Origin: Chlorobaculum thiosulfatiphilum
GTDB lineage: Bacteria; Bacteroidota; Chlorobiia; Chlorobiales; Chlorobiaceae
Length of the DNA: 64,000 bases
Assembly (NCBI RefSeq): GCF_006265165.1
Contig: NZ_VDCH01000003.1
Coordinates: 62,001-126,000 of the forward strand
Direction: 5' to 3'
The position numbers were made by a program, and so were the translations under genes. The notes under the pieces are model-generated. The model was not told where the DNA came from. It saw only the letters and a list, made by a program, of their open reading frames with translations, and did not search any database. Positions 43,952-52,633 of the stretch are shown one piece after another. The stretch's first letter is position 1; each line of letters opens with the position of its first letter.

Positions 43952-44333
43952 AGCCAGTCAGATTGTTTTGGTTGATTGAACGACGGAAAAATGCGCCGGA
44001 TACCATGTAAAAACCCCATTGCCCTGCCTGAAGCGCAGGTGGAAATCCCATCAAGGGACACCGCTGTCCGGAAACAGGGTATTAAACGGTATTGGCGTGG
44101 TAAACTCTCGCCGGAATGATTGAAATGGCGAAAAGAACAGGATTCTTGTAGAGATGACGATGATTCTTATGTACGAGAAACCGAGTATCCGGCCTTAATG
44201 TAATCACCGTATCGGATGAACAAGCAGCGCATATTATGCGATGCCTCTAAGTGAATAATATAACTATATAACCTGTTTTGAGCAAGTATACAATTGTTTA
44301 TTTGCGTCATTCCGGATGGATGAGGATGAGAAA
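43952..44333. other. Gene-free leader upstream of the usp-MFS operon
   Basis: No ORF with a recognisable product. It contains a GC-rich stretch with imperfect inverted repeats (43990-44080) and an AT-rich part (44240-44290) where promoters are likely. The 13-mer GCCGGAATGATTG at about 44115 recurs upstream of the porin at about 45794. Confidence 0.5.
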
Positions 44334-44366
44334 TAAAAAAGCCGCAGTTGCCTGCGGCTTTTTTTG
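44334..44366 (-). terminator. Terminator after the porin gene
   Basis: AAAAAAGCCGCAG and CTGCGGCTTTTTTT with a 4-base loop: a 7-bp GC stem with long flanking A and T runs, 17 bases after the porin stop on the minus strand; works in both directions. Confidence 0.92.
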
Positions 44367-44383
44367 AGTCCTGCGGAACAACC

Positions 44384-45508
44384 TTAGAAGGTGACGGTCG
44401 CAACAAGCTCGGTGCGGAGCCTGCTGTAATCTACGTCAGCGCTATTTCCGTCGTTGTCCTCGTATCCAGCAGCCCAGTAGCGGACGGTCGGGGTGAGGCT
44501 GAACGATCCAGCGGCTGATTCGTACACGTTGAACTTGTACTGCGCCCAGACGAACAGGTTGTCGTAGTCGTCATCTTTGCCATCGGTCTTGTCGCTGGTC
44601 TGGTTGTAGTCAACCCATGCAAGGAAGTTGCCTACTTCGCCCTTGAGCCTCAGGAGGTAACCGCTGTAATCGACCTCTTCACCTGCGTCAGAGGTATCGT
44701 CACAGGCAGTGTAGAGTGCGCTCATGCCGATCTTGGCGTCGCCGGCAGGAACGGTCATGTTGAGACCGAAGGTATTCGGGGTGATACCTTGATAAACAAG
44801 TCCGTCAAGGTTGGTGAGGCTGATGATCGCCTGCGGTTCGACGGTCACTTCGCCGAGTTTGTCCTTGTAAGAGAGGTGCAGCGCATAGCCATCGTTGAAG
44901 ATGCCATTACCTTCTCCTGCATGATCACCTCTCATGTTGTTGTCAAAAACAACGAGGGTGGCGTTGGCTTCACCCGAACCGAGCTTGCCACCATAGTTGA
45001 GGCCATAGACGCGGTCCATGTTGTAGGTTGCCACAGCGGTGTCAGCAAGACCAACTGGGCTGCCTGAGCCAATACCATAAACGATCGGGTAGAGCGTCAG
45101 ATCGAAGATCGGGTTGTTGACCGAGTTGAGCGGCAGGCGGCCAACCATCCAGTGGCAGTTTTCCTGCATGCGTCCGAAATAGAGCTGAGAAATGTCGAGT
45201 TCAGCATCTTCTCCGCCAGTAACGGTGTTCCAGCCATCAGCGCTGAGACCAAGATTATTTGTGGTATCGGTCGTCAGTAATGCTTTCACGAAGTAACCAT
45301 TGCCAAGGTCGGCTGCCGCTTTCAGGCGCAGGCGATAGGCGAAGTTGAGATCGTCAGTATTCGTTGTTGCGTTGTCATTGACTTCAGTGTCTTCGAACTG
45401 GCCTCTGAGGCGCATGGAGGCGTCTCCGCTGAGCTTCAGTTCAGCCGAAGCGGGGGATGCGTATGCAAGTACTGCGAACATCGCAGCAAGAGATAGCATT
45501 TTTTTCAT
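44384..45508 (-). CDS. Outer-membrane beta-barrel porin
   Basis: A 374-residue protein with a clear signal peptide (KKMLSLAAMFAVLAYASPASA) and alternating-hydrophobicity strands typical of a trimeric porin. The Gly/Asp/Asn-rich loops and the C-terminal Phe of the last strand (LRTELVATVTF) fit BAM-dependent insertion. It resembles the porins of green sulfur bacteria in size and style. It is a single gene with its own terminator and a long upstream region, consistent with strong or regulated expression. Confidence 0.85.
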   Translation of the reverse strand: MKKMLSLAAMFAVLAYASPASAELKLSGDASMRLRGQFEDTEVNDNATTNTDDLNFAYRLRLKAAADLGNGYFVKALLTTDTTNNLGLSADGWNTVTGGEDAELDISQLYFGRMQENCHWMVGRLPLNSVNNPIFDLTLYPIVYGIGSGSPVGLADTAVATYNMDRVYGLNYGGKLGSGEANATLVVFDNNMRGDHAGEGNGIFNDGYALHLSYKDKLGEVTVEPQAIISLTNLDGLVYQGITPNTFGLNMTVPAGDAKIGMSALYTACDDTSDAGEEVDYSGYLLRLKGEVGNFLAWVDYNQTSDKTDGKDDDYDNLFVWAQYKFNVYESAAGSFSLTPTVRYWAAGYEDNDGNSADVDYSRLRTELVATVTF

Positions 45509-45952
45509 TGTGTGTTCTCCGTTAGGTTGTGTGATGCGTATTGTCAAGACAAAAACTCGACCGCCGATGGCGGCCAGTTGCCACGTTCACGAAATGGCAA
45601 CATAAATATACAAAAGAACAGGTGTGGTTATGGTTAGAGCTAAATTAAGTAAATAGTATTGATTAGTCCAAAAAAAAGATGCGTTGCTTGGCTCTCGGCA
45701 CATTTTGGTTATATGGTTAAGCAGTTTGCAACGTCTTGTCATTCAATGCGTTGTCTCGATGTTTACGGCGTTTAACAATCGTGAAAAAATCTCTGCCGGA
45801 ATGATTGTAACCTGTTGAAGTAAATGGAGTAAATCTGTCGAAGAGTCTGCCGGTCAATAAAAATGAGCGCCTGCCGCGTGAGGTTCGGCTCTGACGAACT
45901 ATCTTGTTCGCTTCCCGATCGATCTCTTGCCCACTGTAACTGCCGAGTATTT
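45509..45952. other. Divergent promoter region of porin and NUDIX genes
   Basis: A 444-base gap with no gene seen. It is AT-rich in the left half (45600-45700), as expected for porin control sites. It holds the 13-mer GCCGGAATGATTG at about 45794, also found at about 44115 on the other side of the porin gene. Confidence 0.5.
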
Positions 45953-46474
45953 ATGAGCTATCCTTCAAGAAAACCGGTCAATTTGAGAGTCAGCGCCCTG
46001 TGCGTCCGGGACGGCCACGCGCTGTTCGTCGAGCACCGGAGCTTCGCGCCGGACGATCCGGCCATGCCCGAAAGCTACTGGATTCTGCCGGGCGGGGTTG
46101 TCGAACGGGGTGAAACACTCCAGGAGGCGCTCAGGCGCGAGGTGATGGAGGAGACCGGACTTGAGTGCGCGGTTGGCGGGATGGTGTTCGTCAAGGAGCT
46201 GCTCTGGCCCCATCCGGGCTTGCCGGGGCAGGGGGAGCGGCACCACTCGGTTTCGCTCGGATTTCATTGCGAAGTGACCGGCGGCCAGCTCGTCACGGGC
46301 CGCGACCCGGAGCTTCCCGACGACCGGCAGATGATCCTCGAAACCCGCTGGCTGCCGCTCGACGGGCTGGCCGGTTTCCGCCTCTATCCGCCATTCCTCT
46401 ACGAATTTATCGACTCGGGGCTCCGCCGTGGCTTCGACACCCTCTGCCCGGAGTTTTTCGACTCGACGCTGTGA
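45953..46474 (+). CDS. NUDIX hydrolase
   Basis: A 173-residue NUDIX protein. The NUDIX box GGVVERGETLQEALRREVMEETGLE lies near residues 47-70 with the usual REx2EE metal ligands. It may hydrolyse a nucleoside diphosphate derivative; the substrate cannot be told. The ATG at 45953 is used because the NUDIX fold (LRVSALCVRDGHALFVEH) starts shortly after. A cluster of REP-like palindromes follows the stop. Confidence 0.88.
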   Translation: MSYPSRKPVNLRVSALCVRDGHALFVEHRSFAPDDPAMPESYWILPGGVVERGETLQEALRREVMEETGLECAVGGMVFVKELLWPHPGLPGQGERHHSVSLGFHCEVTGGQLVTGRDPELPDDRQMILETRWLPLDGLAGFRLYPPFLYEFIDSGLRRGFDTLCPEFFDSTL

Positions 46475-46487
46475 GGCGAGATGAAGA

Positions 46488-46610
46488 GGGCAACCGCAAG
46501 GGATTGCCCCTACAACAGAATTGGTGCTGGTATTTTCGTAGGGGCGAACCTGCGTGTTCGCCCTTTCCCCAAGCATCGAATGCAGGGCAGACACGCAGGT
46601 CTGCCCCTAC
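46488..46610. repeat. Cluster of three REP-like palindromes (GTAGGGGC type)
   Basis: Three hairpins in a row: GGGCAACC...GATTGCCC ending in CCTAC (46488-46512), GTAGGGGCGAAC...GTTCGCCC (about 46538-46563), and AGGGCAGAC...GTCTGCCC ending in CCTAC (46584-46610). The middle copy is inverted relative to the outer two. Copies with the same core lie after the CDF gene and after hypE. Confidence 0.85.
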
Positions 46611-46685
46611 GGAATTGCGAGATGAATCCGGTTTCATTGCAGGCGCTTCCAGGTGCCGGGACGCCCTTTTCACATCATCTTAATC

Positions 46686-47561
46686 TTACAAATCCACGAT
46701 CATTCCCAACGTCGTAAAGCTCTCCGGCTTGTAGAAGTACATGCCCTGACGGCTCATGCCGGAGAAGTAGTTGGCGGCGATTCTGACGTTTTCGAGTCCG
46801 ATCGAAGTCAGGCGCATTCCGGCTTGCAGGTTCCAGGTGCCGCGGTAGCCGTCGGTTTTGGCTTCATCCCGCCGCCATTTCGGAAGCAGCTTGAAGTCGG
46901 CGGCCACGTAGGCGTTGTACGGCAAGCCGATCTCCGCGCCCGCCTGGAACGAGCTGGGGCTGATTTCGTCCGGCAGGGTGTTGTACATGTACTGGTAGCC
47001 CAGATAGACGCGGCGGCCCGGCGCGGAGAGCGCGCCCGTCACGTTGACGAACTCGCGGCTGTAGGTGAAGGGAATGCCGAACGGAGAATCGCCGGGGTTG
47101 AGCCAGTCGCCGTTGTCGTCGGTATGGCCATCCTCGAAATGGGCCGAGATGTGGCTCAGGCGAACCCGCACGCTCGCTTCATCGAAGGGCAGCGGGCTTT
47201 CCTTGATCTCGCGCCGGACAGTGGTGTTGATGCCGAACATGTAGTCGATGCAGTCCACCGGGAACTTGAAGTTGCTGGTGCGGTTCAGGAGCGACCAGGT
47301 GGCGAAATCGATGCCGACAGCGAAGGTCTTGCTGTCGTTCTGGTACAGGTCGGCCGAGGTGCCGATGTCGAGCTGGAGCTGCTTTTTGCCGAGCATCGGC
47401 ATGACGGCGATGCGTGGCTCCATCGGGTCGGCGAGCAGCGGCTCGAAGAGCGTGTCGAAGGTCGGCTTGAGCGCCGATTCGGCCATTGCCGGCCGGGCAG
47501 GGGCCGAGATGCAGAGCGACGAGAGCACCGTGGCGGTCAGAATGGAGGTGCGTTTTTTCAT
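46686..47561 (-). CDS. DUF1207 family exported protein
   Basis: A 291-residue protein with a signal peptide (ILTATVLSSLCISAPARPAMA) and a series of beta strands, probably an outer-membrane barrel or associated protein. The MEPRIAVMPMLGKKQLQLDIGTSADLYQ stretch near residue 58 is what I recall from DUF1207. Function unknown. It is followed by REP-like repeats and preceded by pyrB on the same strand. Confidence 0.7.
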   Translation of the reverse strand: MKKRTSILTATVLSSLCISAPARPAMAESALKPTFDTLFEPLLADPMEPRIAVMPMLGKKQLQLDIGTSADLYQNDSKTFAVGIDFATWSLLNRTSNFKFPVDCIDYMFGINTTVRREIKESPLPFDEASVRVRLSHISAHFEDGHTDDNGDWLNPGDSPFGIPFTYSREFVNVTGALSAPGRRVYLGYQYMYNTLPDEISPSSFQAGAEIGLPYNAYVAADFKLLPKWRRDEAKTDGYRGTWNLQAGMRLTSIGLENVRIAANYFSGMSRQGMYFYKPESFTTLGMIVDL

Positions 47562-47630
47562 GGCGTATGATTCTTGATCGATGATTGTAAGTAACAAATA
47601 AAGAGTTCGCTCAAAAGCGATCCAGCCAGA

Positions 47631-48626
47631 CTATCTGGCCAGCAGCCGGTGCAGCACGGCCATGCGTACGGCCACGCCGTTGGTCACCTGCTCCATCAGC
47701 ATGCTGCTCGAATAGCCCGGCGGCTGGATGCGGTCGGCCACGAGATTCGAGATTTCGATCTCGCGGTTGATCGGCCCCGGATGGAGCACCGGCAGGAGGC
47801 GTTTCAGGCGGTCGAGCTTCTCGTCGGTCAGGCCGTAGCGCGCGGAGTACTCTTCGAGCGACGGAATGAAGCCGCCGGTCGCCCGTTCGAGCTGGAGGCG
47901 AAGCACGATGGCCGCGTCGGCCCAGGCGAGCGCCTCGTCGATGCCGGTGAAGACCTGTACGCCGAGCTGGTCGATGCGGCCCGGCAGGAGCGTCGTGGGA
48001 GCGCAGACGGCGATTTCGGCGCCGAGCGTCTTGAGGCCGATGATGTTCGACCGCGCCACGCGGCTGTGCAGAATGTCGCCGAGGATCATGATTTTCAGCC
48101 CCTCGATCCGTCCGAAATACTCCCGGAGTGTGAGGATGTCGAGCAGCGCCTGCGTCGGATGCTCGTGCGTGCCGTCGCCCGCGTTGACGACGGGCCGGTC
48201 GGTGATCGAAGCCACGAAATCCGCCGCGCCGGAGGATGGATGGCGCAGCACGAAGGCATCGACCTTCATCGCTTCGAGGTTCCGGATGGTGTCCGACAGG
48301 GTTTCGCCCTTGCTGACGCTGCTCGACGCCGCCGTGAAGCTCAGCGTACTCGCGCCGAGATGCCGCGCGGCAAGCTCGAACGAAAAGCGGGTGCGGGTGG
48401 AATTTTCAAAGAAAACGAGGGCGACGCGCCGGTTGGCAAGCACCGGGGCGAAGATTTCCGGCTCTCTGTTGAGACCTGCGCGATACCCGGCGGCAAGGTC
48501 GAGAAGGTCGTGAAGCGTGTCGGCGGGCAGCCCGTATAATCCCGTGAGGTGATTCAAAAGTGCTGTAAAGGATAAGTGTTGGTTGTGCTCTGCGAAATTA
48601 AGAAAATTTTGACGATCATTCACCAC
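47631..48626 (-). CDS. pyrB: Aspartate carbamoyltransferase catalytic subunit
   Basis: A 331-residue enzyme joining carbamoyl phosphate and aspartate in pyrimidine synthesis. The carbamoyl-phosphate motif FENSTRTRFSFELAARHLGA lies near residue 74 and the end LLPVLHPGPINREIEI near residue 285 is conserved. No regulatory chain (pyrI) is adjacent. The start is uncertain: GTG at 48626 gives 23 extra residues compared with TTG at 48557, which would start LNHLTGLYGLP; neither has a strong Shine-Dalgarno. Divergent from the hyp cluster. Confidence 0.93.
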   Translation of the reverse strand: MVNDRQNFLNFAEHNQHLSFTALLNHLTGLYGLPADTLHDLLDLAAGYRAGLNREPEIFAPVLANRRVALVFFENSTRTRFSFELAARHLGASTLSFTAASSSVSKGETLSDTIRNLEAMKVDAFVLRHPSSGAADFVASITDRPVVNAGDGTHEHPTQALLDILTLREYFGRIEGLKIMILGDILHSRVARSNIIGLKTLGAEIAVCAPTTLLPGRIDQLGVQVFTGIDEALAWADAAIVLRLQLERATGGFIPSLEEYSARYGLTDEKLDRLKRLLPVLHPGPINREIEISNLVADRIQPPGYSSSMLMEQVTNGVAVRMAVLHRLLAR

Positions 48627-48713
48627 CGCCCGAAACGCCGCTAAGGAACTGTTTTCGCCCGATTCGGGTACGTGGTGTCGAAAGTTTGTTTATCTGAAAA
48701 TGACGGAAGGCCC

Positions 48714-49055
48714 ATGCACGAAATGTCCATCGCCATGTCGGTGATCGAGGCCGTTCTCGGCAAGGCCTGCGAGGAGGGTGGCGTCAAAATTACCGGCATC
48801 GAACTGGTGGTCGGAAAGCTGGCGGGCGTACAGGTCGAGTCGCTGAAGTTCTGTTTCGACGCGGCCACGCGCGACACGCTTGCCGATGGAGCCGAACTCC
48901 TGATCGAAGAGCCGGAGGGGCGGGGCCGCTGCGAATCGTGCGGCGCGGAGTTTGCGGTGTCGAGCTTCTACGCGAAGTGCCCGCAATGTGGGCAGTTCCG
49001 GGTGCGAATCGAATCCGGCGAGGAACTCGCGGTGCGCTCGTTCACGATAGAATAA
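48714..49055 (+). CDS. hypA: Hydrogenase nickel insertion protein HypA
   Basis: A 113-residue zinc-binding nickel chaperone. It starts MHEMSIAMSVIEAVL, whose His2 is the Ni ligand, and carries the zinc site CESCGAEF...CPQCGQF. With HypB it delivers Ni to the [NiFe]-hydrogenase large subunit. The ATG at 48714 is required because the Ni-binding His must follow the Met. First gene of the hyp cluster. Confidence 0.95.
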   Translation: MHEMSIAMSVIEAVLGKACEEGGVKITGIELVVGKLAGVQVESLKFCFDAATRDTLADGAELLIEEPEGRGRCESCGAEFAVSSFYAKCPQCGQFRVRIESGEELAVRSFTIE

Positions 49056-49060
49056 AAATT

Positions 49061-49091
49061 GATCCGACCGATCAGCCTGATCTGTCGGATC
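49061..49091. promoter_or_regulatory. Near-perfect palindrome between hypA and hypB
   Basis: GATCCGAC and GTCGGATC enclose GATCA and TGATC with a GCC centre; only one pair (C opposite T) is mismatched. The symmetric 31-base element could be a regulator operator, a processing hairpin or a REP-like unit. The 13-mer CTGATCTGTCGGA from its right half also occurs at 22796-22808, between cydA and the SafE-like gene. Confidence 0.65.
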
Positions 49092-49135
49092 GAGGCTAAG
49101 AGAAATAATTACCAGATTCAACGGGAGTAAAGAAT

Positions 49136-49966
49136 ATGTGCGATACCTGCGGTTGTTCGGGCGATGGTGGTGCGGTGCTGCGCAAGCCGGGCGCGAAGGA
49201 GTATCACGTTCATGTCGGCGATGAGGGCGGCCATCATCACCATCACGAGCATGAACATGGTCACGACCACCATCATGACCACGGACACGATCATCACCAC
49301 CATCACGGCGAGGCGCGCAAGGTCCAGGTCGAGCAGGATGTGCTGTTGCAGAACAATCTGCTCGCCGAGCGCAACCGCGGCTGGTTCGAGGCGCGGCGGG
49401 TGCTGGCGCTGAACTTCCTCAGCTCTCCCGGATCTGGCAAGACCTCGATTCTTGAAAAAACGATCCCGATGCTGCTGGAGCAGTCCCCCGTCACGGTGAT
49501 CGAGGGCGACCAGCAGACCACCAACGACGCCGACCGCATCGACGCACTTGGTGTGCCGGTGATTCAGGTGAACACCGGCACCGGCTGCCACCTCGACGCG
49601 CAGATGGTGCAACGCGCTGTCCGCGAACTCGATCCGCCGGAGCGCTCGCTGCTTTGCATCGAGAACGTGGGCAACCTGGTCTGCCCGGCGCTCTTCGATC
49701 TCGGCGAAGCGGCGAAGGTGGTGGTCATCAGCGTGACCGAGGGCGAGGACAAGCCCATCAAATATCCCACGATGTTCCATCATGCGGATGTCGTGCTGCT
49801 CAACAAGATCGACCTGCTGCCGCATCTCGATTTCGACGTGGCCAAGTGCCGTGATTACGCCATGCAGGTCAATCACCATCTCGAATGGATCGAGGTTTCC
49901 GCGAAAACCGGCGAGGGTTTCGACCAGTGGACGGCATGGCTGACCTCGAAGCTCGCGGCGCTCTGA
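49136..49966 (+). CDS. hypB: Hydrogenase nickel incorporation GTPase HypB
   Basis: A 276-residue G3E-type GTPase. The N-terminal CDTCGC motif binds Ni with high affinity; a His-rich stretch of about 30 residues (residues 33-62) stores metal; the P-loop LSSPGSGKTS near residue 100, the EGDQQTTNDA segment and NKIDLLP complete the GTPase. It hands Ni to HypA/hydrogenase. GGGAG is upstream of the ATG. Overlaps hypF by 31 bases. Confidence 0.96.
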   Translation: MCDTCGCSGDGGAVLRKPGAKEYHVHVGDEGGHHHHHEHEHGHDHHHDHGHDHHHHHGEARKVQVEQDVLLQNNLLAERNRGWFEARRVLALNFLSSPGSGKTSILEKTIPMLLEQSPVTVIEGDQQTTNDADRIDALGVPVIQVNTGTGCHLDAQMVQRAVRELDPPERSLLCIENVGNLVCPALFDLGEAAKVVVISVTEGEDKPIKYPTMFHHADVVLLNKIDLLPHLDFDVAKCRDYAMQVNHHLEWIEVSAKTGEGFDQWTAWLTSKLAAL

Positions 49967-52266
49967 GCGCTCGTCCGAAGAGCGAACGTCGTCGTTTCGC
50001 CGTTGGCGGCATCGTGCAGGGGGTGGGGTTCCGCCCTTTCGCGTGGCGGCTTGCTGGTCGTTTCGAGCTGACGGGATTTGTCCGCAACACCGGCTCCGGC
50101 GTGGTGATCGAGGTTGAGGGCGAGCCGGACAATCTCGACCGCTTCGAAGCTGCTCTGCGCGACGAAGCGCCGCCGCTCGCCCGCATCGCCTCGCTCGTCC
50201 GCCAAGAGATTGCGCTGGTCGAAGGCGAACCGGGATTCGTCATTCTGGAATCGTCCAGCGGCGAATCGATGCAGACGCTCATCTCGCCCGACATCGCTGT
50301 CTGCGCGGCCTGCCTGCGAGACATCGCCGATTCCGCCAACCGCCGCTATCGCTACGCCTTCACCAACTGCACCGATTGCGGGCCGCGCTACACCATCGTC
50401 GAGCGCATTCCCTACGACCGCCCGTTCACCACGATGAAAGGTTTTTCGCTGTGCCCGGAGTGTCAGCGCGAGTACGGCGACCCCGCCGACCGCCGCTTCC
50501 ACGCCCAGCCGAACGCCTGCCCGGTGTGCGGGCCGAAGCTCGAACTGCGCGACGTGTCCGGCCTCCGGCTGGAGTTTGACGACGAAATTTTGGCGGCGGG
50601 GGAGTTGCTGTCGGGTGGGAAGATTCTTGCCATCAAGGGCGTCGGTGGATTCCATCTCGCCGTCGATGCCTCGAACGAGGAGGCCGTCCAGCGGCTCCGA
50701 AGCCGTAAGGGGCGCGAGGAGAAGCCGTTCGCCGTGATGGTGCGCGACCTCGCCGCTGCCCGCGAGCTGTGCGAGATCGGCGCGGATGAGGAGGTCGCGC
50801 TCGCCTCGCCGCAAGCGCCCATCGTGCTGCTTCGCAAGCGCGCCGATTTGCGGCTCGCCGCGTCCATCGCGCCGGGCAACGACCGGCTTGGCGTGATGCT
50901 GCCCTACTCGCCGCTGCACTTTCTGCTCTTGCGCGAAGGGCCGGAGGCGCTGGTCATGACGAGCGCGAACTTCAGCGAGGAGCCGCTCGTCGCCGACAAC
51001 GCCGAGGCGCTCGAACGGCTGGCGGGCATCGCCGATGCGTTCCTGATGCACGACCGCCCCATCGCCCGGCGCTGCGATGACTCGGTGGTTGTCCAACTCG
51101 CCGGAGCCGTGCGGATGATCCGCCGGAGCCGGGGCTACGCGCCCGCGCCGATCAGGCTCCTCGAAAGCGGCCCGCCGGTGCTCGGTACGGGCGGCGAGCT
51201 GAAAAATGCGCTCTGCCTCGCGAAGGGCGGCGAGGCGTTCATGAGCCAGCACATCGGCGATATGAAAAACTACGAGGCGTATCGCCACTTCGACGATGTG
51301 GCCGCGCACATGCAGCGTATCTTCAGGACGGAGGCGGAGTTACTCGTGCACGACCTCCATCCCGCCTACATGACCACGCGCTGGGCGCTGGAGCAGGGCA
51401 AGCCGACGCTCGGCGTACAGCACCATCACGCGCATCTCGCTTCCTGCCTCGCCGAGCATCGCCATAGCGGCCCGGCCATCGGCCTCATGCTCGATGGCGT
51501 CGGCTACGGCACCGACGACACCGCGTGGGGCGGCGAGGTACTGATCGGTGATGCCGCTGGAGCCGTCCGCTTCGCCTCGCTGGAGCCGATGCCGCTGCCC
51601 GGCGGCGATGCGGCGGTGCGGCAGGTGTGGCGCACGGCGCTCGGCTGGTTGCACCGAAGCGGCGTGTCGCCCGAGGGGCTGGAGTGCTTCCGCCAGCCGC
51701 AGGCCGCGCAGGTGCTCGAAATGCTCGATAAAGGAGTCGGCACGGCGGAAAGCTCCGGCTGCGGACGGCTCTTCGACGCCGTAGCCTCGGTCTCCGGCCT
51801 ACGCCACGAAGCGCACTACGAAGGGCAGGCGGCCATCGAGCTGATGCAAGCGGCGGGCGGCAGAATCGCCGACGCGGGCTACAGCTTCGGCTTCGAGCGC
51901 CAGCACGGTCGCTGGCTGATGCTGCTCTCGCCCATGCTCCGCGAAATCGCCGCCGCCGTCCGCGCTGGCGCAGGAGCCACCGAGGTCGCCCAACGTTTCC
52001 ACCGAACGCTCGTCGGAATGCTTGCGGAAGCAGCGCACATGGCCAGCCACGAAACCGGCCTGAAAACCATAGCCCTCAGCGGCGGCGTCTTCCAGAACCA
52101 GCTCCTGACCGAAGCCCTCGCCCACAACCTCGAAAGCAACGGCTATAAAGTGCTCATGCACGAGCAACTCCCCACGAACGACGGCGGCATAAGCCTCGGG
52201 CAGGCTGTGATTGGGCGGGAGTTTTTGCGAGGGCGGTACAAAGGAATTATGAATTGTGAATTGTGA
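49936..52266 (+). CDS. hypF: Carbamoyltransferase HypF
   Basis: A 776-residue protein that makes thiocarboxamide on HypE from carbamoyl phosphate, the source of the CN ligands. Domains in order: acylphosphatase (GIVQGVGFRPFAWRLA near residue 25); two zinc fingers (CAACLRD..CTDCGPRY and CPECQRE..CPVCGP); a YrdC-like domain; and a Kae1-like carbamoyltransferase domain (HHHAHLASCLAEH, GLMLDGVGYGTDDTAWGGE). The ATG at 49936 lies within hypB. The last six residues (IMNCEL) and the stop are encoded by a 7-base tandem repeat, which replaces the usual end. Confidence 0.95.
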   Translation: MADLEARGALSARPKSERRRFAVGGIVQGVGFRPFAWRLAGRFELTGFVRNTGSGVVIEVEGEPDNLDRFEAALRDEAPPLARIASLVRQEIALVEGEPGFVILESSSGESMQTLISPDIAVCAACLRDIADSANRRYRYAFTNCTDCGPRYTIVERIPYDRPFTTMKGFSLCPECQREYGDPADRRFHAQPNACPVCGPKLELRDVSGLRLEFDDEILAAGELLSGGKILAIKGVGGFHLAVDASNEEAVQRLRSRKGREEKPFAVMVRDLAAARELCEIGADEEVALASPQAPIVLLRKRADLRLAASIAPGNDRLGVMLPYSPLHFLLLREGPEALVMTSANFSEEPLVADNAEALERLAGIADAFLMHDRPIARRCDDSVVVQLAGAVRMIRRSRGYAPAPIRLLESGPPVLGTGGELKNALCLAKGGEAFMSQHIGDMKNYEAYRHFDDVAAHMQRIFRTEAELLVHDLHPAYMTTRWALEQGKPTLGVQHHHAHLASCLAEHRHSGPAIGLMLDGVGYGTDDTAWGGEVLIGDAAGAVRFASLEPMPLPGGDAAVRQVWRTALGWLHRSGVSPEGLECFRQPQAAQVLEMLDKGVGTAESSGCGRLFDAVASVSGLRHEAHYEGQAAIELMQAAGGRIADAGYSFGFERQHGRWLMLLSPMLREIAAAVRAGAGATEVAQRFHRTLVGMLAEAAHMASHETGLKTIALSGGVFQNQLLTEALAHNLESNGYKVLMHEQLPTNDGGISLGQAVIGREFLRGRYKGIMNCEL

Positions 52267-52278
52267 ATTATGAATTGA
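52244..52278 (+). repeat. 7-base tandem repeat across the hypF stop
   Basis: Five consecutive units GAATTAT, GAATTGT, GAATTGT, GAATTAT and GAATTGA. The hypF stop TGA (52264-52266) lies in the third/fourth unit, so the array supplies the C-terminal residues of HypF. A 9-base-period array follows 14 bases later. Confidence 0.92.
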
Positions 52279-52291
52279 AAAAGAAATATTT

Positions 52292-52318
52292 GTCCACAAA
52301 GTCCACCTCGTCCACTTT
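52292..52318 (+). repeat. 9-base-period array (GTCCAC-NNN type, array C)
   Basis: GTCCAC at 52292, 52301 and 52310, exactly 9 apart, with spacers AAA, CTC and TTT. Unlike arrays A, B, D and E it has no inverted partner. It lies between hypF and hypC. Confidence 0.88.
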
Positions 52319-52360
52319 TGTAAAAGACTCGCTATTTAACCTGAAACTACCATTGAAACC

Positions 52361-52627
52361 ATGTGCCTCGCTATTCCGGGAAAAGTCATAGAAATTCGTG
52401 AAGAGAACGGCCTGAAGATGGGCACGGTCGATATCAGCGGCGCTCTCACAAAAGCCTGCCTCGAATACGTGCCGGAGATCGCCATCGGCCAGTACACCAT
52501 TGTTCACGCAGGATTTGCGCTGAAGATCATCGATGAGGAGGAGGCTGCCGAGAGCCTCAAGCTCTGGGACGAGCTGATCCGTAGCGGCGCGTTCGATGTG
52601 AACGGCGAACCGAACGATGACCGTTGA
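52361..52627 (+). CDS. hypC: Hydrogenase maturation chaperone HypC
   Basis: An 88-residue HypC/HupF protein starting MCLAIPGKVIEI, whose Cys2 is the essential iron/substrate ligand, followed by the small beta-barrel. It works with HypD to assemble Fe(CN)2CO. It ends 6 bases before hypD. Confidence 0.95.
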   Translation: MCLAIPGKVIEIREENGLKMGTVDISGALTKACLEYVPEIAIGQYTIVHAGFALKIIDEEEAAESLKLWDELIRSGAFDVNGEPNDDR

Positions 52628-52633
52628 CCGCCC

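Noticed and set aside
44167-44406. 79-codon minus-strand frame at the porin terminator
   Set aside because: Runs through a strong terminator hairpin and into the porin end; no homology.
52292-52318. Reading the GTCCAC arrays as DnaA boxes or an origin
   Set aside because: The unit does not match TTATCCACA beyond TCCAC, the flanks show no AT-rich unwinding element, and the arrays are scattered at gene ends rather than at one locus.
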